Source of the DNA: Rhodovulum visakhapatnamense
GTDB lineage: Bacteria; Pseudomonadota; Alphaproteobacteria; Rhodobacterales; Rhodobacteraceae
NCBI RefSeq assembly: GCF_004365965.1
Contig: NZ_SOEB01000001.1
Coordinates: 186,001 to 250,000, forward strand
DNA: 64,000 bases
Direction of reading: 5' to 3'
Shown here: positions 18,543 through 26,689 of the stretch, one piece after another
Numbering within the stretch: position 1 is the stretch's first letter
How the letters are laid out: every line of letters begins with the position of its first letter
Notes under the pieces: generated by a model
Database searches by the model: none
Told to the model about the DNA's origin: nothing
What the model saw: only the letters and a program-made list of their open reading frames with translations
Position numbers and translations under genes: made by a program

Positions 18543-21413
18543 TCATTCCGCGGCGGGCAGGATGCGGCGGGCGGCGCGGGCCTGGGCGGCGTAATCCTCC
18601 TGCCAGTCCGAGGGCCCGTTCGACAGCGCCACCTGTACCGCGGTCACCTTGTATTCGGGGCAATTGGTGGCCCAGTCGGAATAGTCCGAGGTCACCACAT
18701 TGGCCTGGGTCTCGGGGTGGTGGAAGGTGGTGTAGACGACGCCCGGGCTGACCCGGTCGGTCAGGGTCGCCCGCAGCGAGGTCTCGCCCGAGCGCGAGGC
18801 CAGCCGCACCCAGTCGCCCTCGGCGATGCCCCGGGTTTCCGCGTCATGGGGATGGATCTCCAGCCGGTCCTCGCCATGCCAGGCGGTATTGGCAGTGCGC
18901 CGGGTCTGGGCGCCCACATTGTACTGGCTGAGGATCCGCCCCGTCGTCAGCAGGAGCGGGAAGCGCGGGCCGGTACGCTCGTCGGTCGGCACATAGTCGG
19001 TGATGACGAAGAGCCCCTTGCCGCGCACGAAGCCTGCCTCGTGCATGACCGGCGTGCCCTTGGGCGCGGCCTCGTTGCAGGGCCATTGCACCGAGCCCTC
19101 GCGGTCGAGCAGATCGTAGCTGACACCCGCGAAGCTGGGGGTGGTGGCGGCGATCTCGTCCATGATCTCGGAAGGGTGGGCATAGTCCCAGCCCGCGCCC
19201 ATGGCATTGGCCAGCGCCATGGTGACCTCCCAGTCGGCCAGCCCGGTCATGGGCGCCATCACCCGGCGGACGCGGTTCAACCGCCGTTCGGCATTGGTGA
19301 AGGTGCCGTCTTTTTCCAGAAAGCTCGACCCCGGCAGGAAGACATGGGCATAGTTCGCGGTCTCGTTCAGGAAAAGATCGTGGACGATCACGCAATCCAT
19401 CGCCGCGAGCCCCGCCGCCACATGCCTGGTGTCGGGGTCCGATTGCAGGATGTCCTCGCCCTGGACGTAAAGCCCGCGGAAGCTGCCATCGACGGCGGCG
19501 TCCAGCATGTTGGGGATGCGCAGTCCGGGCTCGTCCGAGATGGTCACGTTCCAGAGCCGCTCGAACACGCCGCGCGCCTCGGGGTCATGGACATGGCGAT
19601 AGCCCGGCAACTCGTGCGGGAAGCTGCCCATGTCGCAGGAGCCCTGCACGTTGTTCTGGCCGCGCAGCGGGTTCACGCCGACACCCGGCCGCCCGATATT
19701 GCCGGTTGCCATGGCAAGATTCGCGATCGCCATGACGGTGGTCGAGCCCTGGCTGTGTTCGGTCACCCCCAGCCCGTAATAGATCGCAGCATTGCCGCCC
19801 GTGGCATAAAGCCGTGCGGCCTGCCGCACCTGATCGGCCGGTACGCCGGTCAGCGCCTCGGTCGCTTCTGGGCCAAGATGGTCTTCCGCCACGAACGCCG
19901 CCCAGTCGGCGAAGGCCTCGGCATCGCAGCGCTCGGCGATGAAGGCGCTGTCGGTCAGCCCCTCGGTCACGATGACATGGGCCATGGCGGTCAGAAGCGC
20001 CACATTGGTCCCCGGCCGCAGCGCCAGATGATGGGCGGCCTGCACATGGGGGCCCTTGACCAGATCGATCCGGCGCGGATCGGCCACGATCAGCCGGGCG
20101 CCCTGCCGCAGCCGCTTTTTCAGCCGCGAGGCAAAGACCGGGTGGCCGTCTGTCGGGTTCGCGCCGATCACCAGCACCACATCGGCCGCCTCGACGCTGT
20201 CGAAATCCTGCGTGCCCGCCGAGGTGCCGAAGGTGGTCTTGAGGCCATAGCCCGTGGGCGAATGGCAGACCCGGGCGCAGGTGTCGACATTGTTGTTGCC
20301 GAAGACCTGCCGGATCAGCTTCTGCACGAGGAAGGTCTCCTCGTTGGTGCAGCGCGACGAGGTGATGCCGCCGATGGCGCCGGTGCCGCTTTCGGCCTGG
20401 ATCCTGCGCAGCCTTTGCGCGGTGAAGGCCAGCGCCTCGTCCCACGAGACCTCGCGCCAGGGCTGGTCGATGGTTTCGCGGATCATCGGGCTCTGGATGC
20501 GGTCGGGATGGGCGGCATAGCCGAAGGCGAAGCGGCCCTTGACGCAGCTATGGCCGCGATTGGCCTTGCCGTCCTTCCAGGGCACCATGCGCACCAACTG
20601 ATCGCCCTTCATCTCGGCCCGGAACGAACAGCCCACGCCGCAATAGGCGCAGGTGGTGACGATGGCGCGGTCGGGCGTGCCCATCTCGATCACCGCGTTT
20701 TCCTGCAGCGTCGCGGTCGGGCAGGCCTGCACGCAGGCGCCGCAGCTCACGCAGTCGGAACTCAGGAAATCGGTGGTGCCCGACGCGATCCGCGCCGCGA
20801 AGCCGCGTCCCTCGACGGTCAGCGCGAAGGTGCCCTGCACCTCTTCGCAGGCCCGCACGCAGCGGAAGCAGGCGATGCATTTCGCCGGATCATAGGTGAA
20901 ATAGGGGTTCGAGGTATCCTTGGCCTCGAAGCGCGGGTTGGCCTCGCCGTTCTGCCGGGTCTCGAAATGGTTGGCGCCGGGGGTATAGCGCACCTCGCGC
21001 AGGCCCACCGCGCCCGCCATGTCCTGCAACTGGCAGTCGCCATTGGCCGCACAGGTCAGGCAGTCGAGCGGGTGGTCCGAAATGTAAAGCTCCATCACCC
21101 CGCGCCGCAGTTTGGCGAGCTTCGGCGTCTGGGTCTGGACCGCCATGCCGTCCGCAGCGGGCGTGGTGCAGGAGGCGGGCGTGCCGCGGCGGCCCTCGAT
21201 CTCGACCATGCAGAGGCGGCAGGACCCGATGGGTTCCAGGCTGTCGGTGGCGCAAAGCTTGGGGATCTCGATCCCGGCCATGGCGGCGGCGCGCATGACC
21301 GAGGTGCCTTCGGGCACAGTCACGTCCGTGCCGTCGATGGTGAGGGTGACAGTCTTGTCCGAGCGGCGGGCGGGGGTGCCGAAATCGGCATCGGGAAGGA
21401 TGAAGTCTTTCAT
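18543..21413 (-). CDS. fdsA: NAD-dependent formate dehydrogenase alpha (molybdenum) subunit
   Basis: Catalytic subunit, 956 aa, of a soluble NAD-linked formate dehydrogenase that oxidises formate to CO2. Cluster ligands in order: [2Fe-2S] C54, C65, C68, C82; His-ligated cluster H114, C118, C121, C127; two [4Fe-4S] sites at C179-C189 and C221-C231; and C255, C258, C262, C290 next to the Mo site. The active-site cysteine is C383 in RVCHSPTG, with the catalytic His beside it, so this is a Cys rather than selenocysteine enzyme. The start overlaps the stop of an 88-codon ORF as ATGA. It works with FdsB and FdsG, and could supply CO2 and NADH for autotrophy. Confidence 0.97.
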   Translation of the reverse strand: MKDFILPDADFGTPARRSDKTVTLTIDGTDVTVPEGTSVMRAAAMAGIEIPKLCATDSLEPIGSCRLCMVEIEGRRGTPASCTTPAADGMAVQTQTPKLAKLRRGVMELYISDHPLDCLTCAANGDCQLQDMAGAVGLREVRYTPGANHFETRQNGEANPRFEAKDTSNPYFTYDPAKCIACFRCVRACEEVQGTFALTVEGRGFAARIASGTTDFLSSDCVSCGACVQACPTATLQENAVIEMGTPDRAIVTTCAYCGVGCSFRAEMKGDQLVRMVPWKDGKANRGHSCVKGRFAFGYAAHPDRIQSPMIRETIDQPWREVSWDEALAFTAQRLRRIQAESGTGAIGGITSSRCTNEETFLVQKLIRQVFGNNNVDTCARVCHSPTGYGLKTTFGTSAGTQDFDSVEAADVVLVIGANPTDGHPVFASRLKKRLRQGARLIVADPRRIDLVKGPHVQAAHHLALRPGTNVALLTAMAHVIVTEGLTDSAFIAERCDAEAFADWAAFVAEDHLGPEATEALTGVPADQVRQAARLYATGGNAAIYYGLGVTEHSQGSTTVMAIANLAMATGNIGRPGVGVNPLRGQNNVQGSCDMGSFPHELPGYRHVHDPEARGVFERLWNVTISDEPGLRIPNMLDAAVDGSFRGLYVQGEDILQSDPDTRHVAAGLAAMDCVIVHDLFLNETANYAHVFLPGSSFLEKDGTFTNAERRLNRVRRVMAPMTGLADWEVTMALANAMGAGWDYAHPSEIMDEIAATTPSFAGVSYDLLDREGSVQWPCNEAAPKGTPVMHEAGFVRGKGLFVITDYVPTDERTGPRFPLLLTTGRILSQYNVGAQTRRTANTAWHGEDRLEIHPHDAETRGIAEGDWVRLASRSGETSLRATLTDRVSPGVVYTTFHHPETQANVVTSDYSDWATNCPEYKVTAVQVALSNGPSDWQEDYAAQARAARRILPAAE

Positions 21414-21676
21414 CTGCTGGCCTCCGGGCTGGCGGATTGGTCATGCGATGCGAGAAGGGCTGCGCCCGATCCGGGGAGGGCGTCGGCTGAGAGAAGATCG
21501 GCGCGGTTCATGGTGCAATCTGCCGCCACGCGTTCCGCTGCTTGAAACGTCGCAATGCGCCCTCCCGGGGGGAGGATCGGGCGCGGCGCGGGCCGGGCGC
21601 CCGGGCCAGAGGGGTGGACACCTCGGGACAGGACGGCGGAGCGTTGCGCCATCGAAGGCATTTCGGACACGATCAT
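21410..21676 (-). CDS. uncharacterised 88-aa ORF between fdsB and fdsA
   Basis: An 88-codon ORF that exactly fills the space between fdsB and fdsA. Its ATG overlaps the fdsB stop and its TGA overlaps the fdsA start, both as ATGA. A strong GGGAGG site lies 8 bases before the ATG, inside the fdsB 3' end. The product is rich in Ala, Ser, Pro and Arg, has one cysteine (about residue 54) and no recognisable domain or membrane segment. I know no fds subunit like it. It may be a small accessory protein or a translated spacer that preserves coupling. Confidence 0.5.
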   Translation of the reverse strand: MIVSEMPSMAQRSAVLSRGVHPSGPGARPAPRPILPPGGRIATFQAAERVAADCTMNRADLLSADALPGSGAALLASHDQSASPEASR

Positions 21677-23187
21677 TCCGCCGCCTCCCGTGCCCCGCCG
21701 AAATCCTCGGGGAAGTGGCGCAGAGCACTTTCCACAGGGTAAGGGGTGAAGCCCCCCAACGCACAAAGCGAGCCCGCGCGCATCGTCTCGCACAGATCGG
21801 CCAGGATCGCGGGCGCGGCCGGATCGCCCGCGAGGATGCGGTCGATGGTCTCCATGCCCCGGACCGCGCCGATCCGGCAGGGGGTGCAGGTGCCGCAGCT
21901 TTCGACCGCGCAGAATTCCATGGCAAAGCGGGCCATCGCGCCCATCTCGACGGTGTCGTCGAAGACCACGAGCCCGGCATGGCCGATCAGTCCGCCCGCC
22001 GCGTCGCATTCCTCATAGCCGAGCGGCGTGTCGAACAGCGACCGGGGGAAATAGGCGCCCAGAGGCCCGCCGATCTGCACCGCCTTCACCGGACGGCCCG
22101 AGGCGGTGCCGCCGCATACACCCTCGACGAGTTCGCCGATGGTCATGCCGAAGGCCGCCTCGAAGAGCCCGCCATATCTGACATTGCCCGCGATCTGCAG
22201 CGGCACGGTGCCAAGCGAGCGGCCCAGCCCGAACGACCGGTAATGCTCGGCCCCTTCCGACAGGATCGCCGGGACCGAGGCCAGCGTGATCAGGTTGTTG
22301 ACGACGGTCGGCCGCCCCATGAAGCCCTTATGGGCGGGCAAGGGCGGCTTGGGGCGTACGATGCCGCGCTTGCCCTCCATGGAATTCAGAAGCGCGGTTT
22401 CCTCGCCGCAGACATAGGACCCGGCGCCGACCCGGTCCTCGATGTCGAAGTGATCGCCCAGAATGCCCGCCTCGCGCGCGACGCGCAGCGAGGCGTCGAG
22501 CATCGCGATCGCCTGCGGATATTCCGAGCGCATGTAGACATAGCCCCGGTCGGCACCGACCGCGCGGGCACAGATCGCCATGCCCTCGATCAGGCAGAAC
22601 GGATCGCCCTCGATCAGCATCCGGTCGGCAAAGGTGCCGCTGTCGCCCTCGTCGGCATTGCAGACCACGGCCTTGCGCGCGCCCTCGGCCTCCAGCACGG
22701 TCTTCCACTTGATGCCGGTCGGAAAGCCCGCGCCGCCCCGGCCACGCAGGCCCGAGGCGGTGATCTCGGCCACGATCTCTTCGGGCGTCATCGTCATCGC
22801 CCGCTCCAGCCCCTTCATGCCGCCCTGAGCGCGGTAGGCGTCAAGATCCAGAGGCTCGACAATGCCGCAGCGGGCGAAGGCAAGACGGGTCTGGCGGGCG
22901 AAGAACGGGATCTGTTCGACCGGGCCAAGCGCCTTTGGGTGATCCTCGAAGGCGCTGTCGAACAGCGCGGGCACATCGGCGGGCTCGAGCGGGCCGAAGC
23001 CCATGCGCAGGCCGTTTTCCTCGATTTCCAGCAGAGGCTCCAGCCAGACCATGCCGCGGGTGCCGGTGCGCTTCAGCACCAGATCGAGCCCGCGCGCCTC
23101 GGCCTCGGTCCGAAGGGCCTCTGCGATCTCGTCGGCGCCCAGCGCCAGCGCGGCCGCATCGAGCGGCAGATACAGCGTGAGGCTCAT
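21673..23187 (-). CDS. fdsB: NAD-dependent formate dehydrogenase beta (FMN/NADH) subunit
   Basis: Diaphorase subunit, 504 aa, NuoF-like. Electrons from FdsA reduce NAD here. An N-terminal thioredoxin-like segment precedes the FMN/NADH domain (LRGRGGAGFPTGIKW near 145, NADEGDSGTF, GAGSYVCGEETALLNS), and the [4Fe-4S] motif ESCGTCTPCR lies near residue 430. Its start overlaps the fdsG stop as ATGA. The domain order matches R. capsulatus-type fds proteins. Confidence 0.96.
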   Translation of the reverse strand: MSLTLYLPLDAAALALGADEIAEALRTEAEARGLDLVLKRTGTRGMVWLEPLLEIEENGLRMGFGPLEPADVPALFDSAFEDHPKALGPVEQIPFFARQTRLAFARCGIVEPLDLDAYRAQGGMKGLERAMTMTPEEIVAEITASGLRGRGGAGFPTGIKWKTVLEAEGARKAVVCNADEGDSGTFADRMLIEGDPFCLIEGMAICARAVGADRGYVYMRSEYPQAIAMLDASLRVAREAGILGDHFDIEDRVGAGSYVCGEETALLNSMEGKRGIVRPKPPLPAHKGFMGRPTVVNNLITLASVPAILSEGAEHYRSFGLGRSLGTVPLQIAGNVRYGGLFEAAFGMTIGELVEGVCGGTASGRPVKAVQIGGPLGAYFPRSLFDTPLGYEECDAAGGLIGHAGLVVFDDTVEMGAMARFAMEFCAVESCGTCTPCRIGAVRGMETIDRILAGDPAAPAILADLCETMRAGSLCALGGFTPYPVESALRHFPEDFGGAREAAE

Positions 23188-23648
23188 GCCGATCCCTCCC
23201 GCGCCAGGCGTTCCAGCCGGTCTGCGGTGACCCGGCCCAGCGGACGGTCATCGACCAGCGCCGCGGGCGCGCAGGCGCAAAGCCCCAGGCAATAGGCCGG
23301 TTCCAGCGTCACCGCGCCATCTTCGGTCGTGCCGTGCCATTCGACCCCGAGCCGCGCCTTCAGATCCTCGCCCAGCGCGGCCGCGCCCATCGCCTGACAG
23401 GCCTCGGCGCGGCAGACCCGCAGCACCCGGCGGCCGCCGGGCTCGGTCCGGAAATCGGGGTAGAAGCTGACCACGCCATGGATCTCGGCCGCACTCAGGC
23501 CCAGTTCCTCGGCCAGCGCCGGATAGGCCGCGACCGGCACATGGCCGAAGCTTTCCTGAACGGCATGCAGCACGGGCAGCAGCGGGCCGTCCAGATGCGC
23601 ATGGGCCGCGGCGATGCCGCGGCATCGCGCGATGATGTCGGTGGTCAT
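23184..23648 (-). CDS. fdsG: NAD-dependent formate dehydrogenase gamma subunit
   Basis: NuoE-like [2Fe-2S] subunit, 154 aa. The cluster cysteines are in VCRAEAC and the C-terminal YCLGLCACAP. It is the first enzyme gene of the fds operon. The start was chosen at MTTDIIARCRG because a GGGAGG site lies 6 bases upstream; an in-frame ATG 10 codons earlier has no such site. A 12-codon ORF ends at this start as ATGA. Confidence 0.94.
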   Translation of the reverse strand: MTTDIIARCRGIAAAHAHLDGPLLPVLHAVQESFGHVPVAAYPALAEELGLSAAEIHGVVSFYPDFRTEPGGRRVLRVCRAEACQAMGAAALGEDLKARLGVEWHGTTEDGAVTLEPAYCLGLCACAPAALVDDRPLGRVTADRLERLAREGSA

Positions 23649-23683
23649 GCAGTCCTCCCTTTGCATGCCATTTTGCATGCCAT
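23645..23683 (-). CDS. 12-codon leader ORF with MACK repeat upstream of fdsG
   Basis: A short ORF, MACKMACKGRTA, whose TGA overlaps the fdsG start as ATGA. It is built on a 12-base direct repeat (ATGGCATGCAAA twice, 23,683-23,660). The second copy supplies another in-frame ATG. No clear ribosome site precedes it, and the fdsG site lies inside it. The same repeat could instead be a DNA-binding site in the fds promoter. Confidence 0.3.
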   Translation of the reverse strand: MACKMACKGRTA

Positions 23684-23744
23684 AGTGTGCCGACTCGCCC
23701 CCGGCGGGATCAATGCCCGCGATTCGTCGGGCGATAGAAATAAT

Positions 23745-24629
23745 CTATTGAAAAGCCGCCTTGCGGGCGGCCTCCATCAGGGCATCGAGCACCGGCGTCA
23801 TCGGTTCGCGATGGGGCGCGATCAGCCCGACGACATGCTCGGCCACGGGCTCTGTCAGCGGCACCGCGACCAGCGATCCGGTGCCCAGAAACGGCTGGGC
23901 GCTGCGCAAGGGCAGGATCGTGACCCAGCCCGAGGCCTGCACATGGGCGATGAGCGCCAGCAGCGAATTCGATTCAAGCCGCGCCCGGGCCACGGCGCCG
24001 GCTTCGGCCAGGTGGCGGTCGACGATCCGGCGGTTCTGCATGTCGGGGGTCAGCAGGCACAAAGGCTCGGACGCGGCCTCGGCCCAGGGCACCGCCTCGC
24101 GCCCGGCCAGGGGATGATCGGCGCGCATCACCAGATTGTAATGCTCGGCATAAAGCGGGACGGTGGCGACCCGGCCGAGCGGCTCGTTTTCAAGATAGGT
24201 GATTCCCGCATCGACCTGCAGATCGTCCAGCATCTGCACGATGGCCGCCGAGTTTCGCGAGAAGACGGTGATTCGCAAATTCGGGTGACGCAGCGTCAAT
24301 GGGCCGGTCAGCGCGGTGATCGCGGCCAGCGCGGTCGGCACCGCCGCCAGCCGCAGATCGCCCGAGAGCCCGCGCTTGGCGGTGCGCATCTCCTCGCGCA
24401 GCGCCCGTGTATCGGCGACGATCACCCGGGCGCGTTCCAGCACCCGCGCGCCCTCGGGCGTGAGCCCCCCGAAGCGCGAGCCGCGCCAGACCAGAAGCAC
24501 GCCAAGCTGTTCCTCCAACTGCTTGATTGCGGCCGAAAGCGTGGGCTGCGTCACCCCGCAGGCCTCGGCCGCGCGGCCGAAATGGCGCTCGCGCGCGAGC
24601 GCTATGAACATCTCGAGCTTGTCGATCAT
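23745..24629 (-). CDS. LysR-type regulator upstream of the fds operon
   Basis: LysR-family regulator, 294 aa. The winged helix-turn-helix occupies residues 1-60 (MIDKLEMFIALARERHFGRAAEACGVTQPTLSAA), followed by a substrate-binding domain. The start has a GGAGGGG site 4 bases before it; longer in-frame starts lack family similarity. It lies 96 bases upstream of fdsG on the same strand, a position that suggests an FdsR-type regulator of formate oxidation. The effector is unknown. Confidence 0.88.
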   Translation of the reverse strand: MIDKLEMFIALARERHFGRAAEACGVTQPTLSAAIKQLEEQLGVLLVWRGSRFGGLTPEGARVLERARVIVADTRALREEMRTAKRGLSGDLRLAAVPTALAAITALTGPLTLRHPNLRITVFSRNSAAIVQMLDDLQVDAGITYLENEPLGRVATVPLYAEHYNLVMRADHPLAGREAVPWAEAASEPLCLLTPDMQNRRIVDRHLAEAGAVARARLESNSLLALIAHVQASGWVTILPLRSAQPFLGTGSLVAVPLTEPVAEHVVGLIAPHREPMTPVLDALMEAARKAAFQ

Positions 24630-24824
24630 CGGTCCCCTCCCGGCGCCAGACTGCACCAAGCGGCGCGCGCGGCAAAGGGCCTTAACCGAACTGTAACATG
24701 AATACGATCTGTGGGGGTGTCGTGCGTCGCCGTGAATGCGTGCGCTTGAAAAGTGACCGAGAAGCCGTTTTGACTGCGGCACGTGGCCCCGCGCGCCAAC
24801 GGGGCCGAACCGAAAGGACGCCAG

Positions 24825-24935
24825 ATGAGGCCCCGCCAGCCCGCCCCTTGCCTGTTCCGCCAGTTCTGCACTGCGCCGGACCGGGGACCCGACCCCGTGC
24901 CCGCAGCGGGCCGAGATGCGGGGGCCGCGCGATGA
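24825..24935 (+). CDS. 36-codon ORF coupled to the type I secretion ATPase gene
   Basis: A small ORF with an AAAGGA site about 7 bases before its ATG. Its stop overlaps the start of the ABC gene as ATGA. The product is Pro/Arg/Ala-rich with two cysteines near residues 9 and 15 (CLFRQFC). No homology is recognised. It may be a coupling leader. Its own ribosome site is better than that of the ABC gene, which has only GGGGGC before its ATG. Confidence 0.4.
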   Translation: MRPRQPAPCLFRQFCTAPDRGPDPVPAAGRDAGAAR

Positions 24936-26689
24936 GCCTCAGAACCCCGCAGAAGGAACTGACGCTGGGCCGGGCGCAAAGCCGCGGCCTGCTGGTCGCG
25001 GTGCTGGTCTTCAGCGTCTTCACCAACCTGCTGATGCTGACCGGGCCGCTGTTCATGCTGCAGGTCTATGACCGGGTGCTGGGCTCGCGGTCCGAAGAGA
25101 CGCTGGTCGCGCTCTTCATCCTGGTGGGCGCGCTTTATCTCTTCTACTGGCTGCTCGACTATGCCCGCGGCCGGGTGATGGCCCGGATCGGCGCGCGGCT
25201 GCAGGCGTCGCTGGCGCGGCGGGTGTTCTCGGCCATGGTCGAACGCGCGGCGCTGCGCGGCGGGCAGGGGCCGGGCGCGACCGCCATCGGCGATCTCGAC
25301 GCGATCCGGAACCTCTTTGCGGCGCCGGTGCTGCTGGCGCTGTTCGACATGCCCTGGACGCCGTTCTTCCTGGCCGCGATCTTCCTGTTCCACCCCTTGC
25401 TGGGGCTGGCGGCCATCGGCGGCGGCGCCGTGCTGATCCTGGCCACGCTGATCAACCGCTGGGTCACGAATGGGGCGCTGGAACGGTCGCAGGCCAAGTC
25501 CTCGCGCGCGGCGCGGCTGGCACGGCAGGCCGAAGAGGGCGGCGGGCTGATCTGGTCGCAGGGCATGGCCTCGGTCATGGCGGATCGCTGGGCGCGGATG
25601 CAGGAGGATGCCAGCGCCGAGGGCATGGATGCCAACGACCGCAGCGGTACGCTTGCCAGCTTCTCGCGCGCCTTCCGGTTCTTCCTGCAATCGGGGCTGC
25701 TGGCGCTGGGCGCCTATCTGGTGCTGCAGCACGCGGTGACGCCGGGCGCGATGATCGCCTCGTCGATCCTGATGGGCCGGGCGCTCGCGCCGATCGAGCA
25801 GGTGCTGGGCCAGTGGGCGCTGATCCAGCGTGCCCGCAGCGGCTGGAAGACGCTGGGCGAGTTCCTGCAAACGGTGCCCGAGCGGATCCAGCCGACCCAG
25901 TTGCCCGATCCGGTGGCGCAGCTGACGGTGACGAATATCGGTCTGCGCGCCTCGGCGCCCGGCGCGCCGCCGGTGCTGCAGGGCATCAGCTTCGAGCTCA
26001 ATCCCGGCGAGGCGCTGGGCGTGATCGGCAAAAGCGGCGTCGGCAAGACCACGCTGGCGCGGATCATCCAGGGCCTGTTGCCGCCCACCACCGGCGAGGT
26101 CCGGCTGGCGGGCGCGACGCTCGACCAATACGGCCACGAACGGCTGGGCCGGGTGATGGGCTGCCTGCCGCAGGAGGTGCGCTTCTTCGACGGCACCGTG
26201 GCCGAGAACATCGCCCATATGGAACTGAATCCCGATCCGGCGCGGGTCGTGCAGGCGGCCACGCTGGCGCGGGTGCATGACATCATCCTCAAGCTGCCGC
26301 AGGGCTACGACACCATGCTGATCGAGGGCAGCGGGCTTCTGTCGGGCGGTCAGCGCCAGCGGCTGGCACTGGCGCGCGCGCTCTATCACGACCCGGTGCT
26401 GCTGGTGCTGGACGAGCCCAACTCGGCGCTCGATGCCGACGGGTCCGAGGCGCTGAACGCGGTCGTCGCCGACATGAAACGCGCCGGCAAGTCGGTCCTG
26501 ATCATGACCCACCGGCCGACCGCCATCGCGGTCTGCGACCGGCTGATGGTGATCGATGCGGGCCAGCAAAAGGCGCTGGGTCCGCGCGACGAGGTGTTGA
26601 AAAGCGTGATCCGCAACGCGCCCGAGGTGCAGCGTGCCATGGGCGCGGCGCGCGTGAACGTGGTGCCCCAGAAGGAGGCGCAGGGATGA
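24932..26689 (+). CDS. type I secretion system permease/ATPase (PrtD family)
   Basis: Inner-membrane ABC exporter, 585 aa, PrtD/HasD type. The N-terminal half has about six membrane helices (first at about 18-45). The C-terminal ATPase has Walker A GKSGVGKTT near 365, signature LSGGQRQR near 470 and Walker B LLVLDEPNSALD near 490. It has no N-terminal C39 peptidase domain, which fits export of C-terminal-signal (RTX-type) substrates. It overlaps the membrane-fusion gene as ATGA. No substrate or TolC gene is adjacent, so substrate specificity is unknown. Confidence 0.92.
   Translation: MSLRTPQKELTLGRAQSRGLLVAVLVFSVFTNLLMLTGPLFMLQVYDRVLGSRSEETLVALFILVGALYLFYWLLDYARGRVMARIGARLQASLARRVFSAMVERAALRGGQGPGATAIGDLDAIRNLFAAPVLLALFDMPWTPFFLAAIFLFHPLLGLAAIGGGAVLILATLINRWVTNGALERSQAKSSRAARLARQAEEGGGLIWSQGMASVMADRWARMQEDASAEGMDANDRSGTLASFSRAFRFFLQSGLLALGAYLVLQHAVTPGAMIASSILMGRALAPIEQVLGQWALIQRARSGWKTLGEFLQTVPERIQPTQLPDPVAQLTVTNIGLRASAPGAPPVLQGISFELNPGEALGVIGKSGVGKTTLARIIQGLLPPTTGEVRLAGATLDQYGHERLGRVMGCLPQEVRFFDGTVAENIAHMELNPDPARVVQAATLARVHDIILKLPQGYDTMLIEGSGLLSGGQRQRLALARALYHDPVLLVLDEPNSALDADGSEALNAVVADMKRAGKSVLIMTHRPTAIAVCDRLMVIDAGQQKALGPRDEVLKSVIRNAPEVQRAMGAARVNVVPQKEAQG

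Noticed and set aside
17715-21545. Very long open frame on the plus strand opposite fdsD, fdhD and fdsA
   Set aside because: It is antisense to well-supported genes, has His/Gly/Arg/Gln-rich low-complexity content, and comes from the low stop density of GC-rich codons. No domain is recognised.
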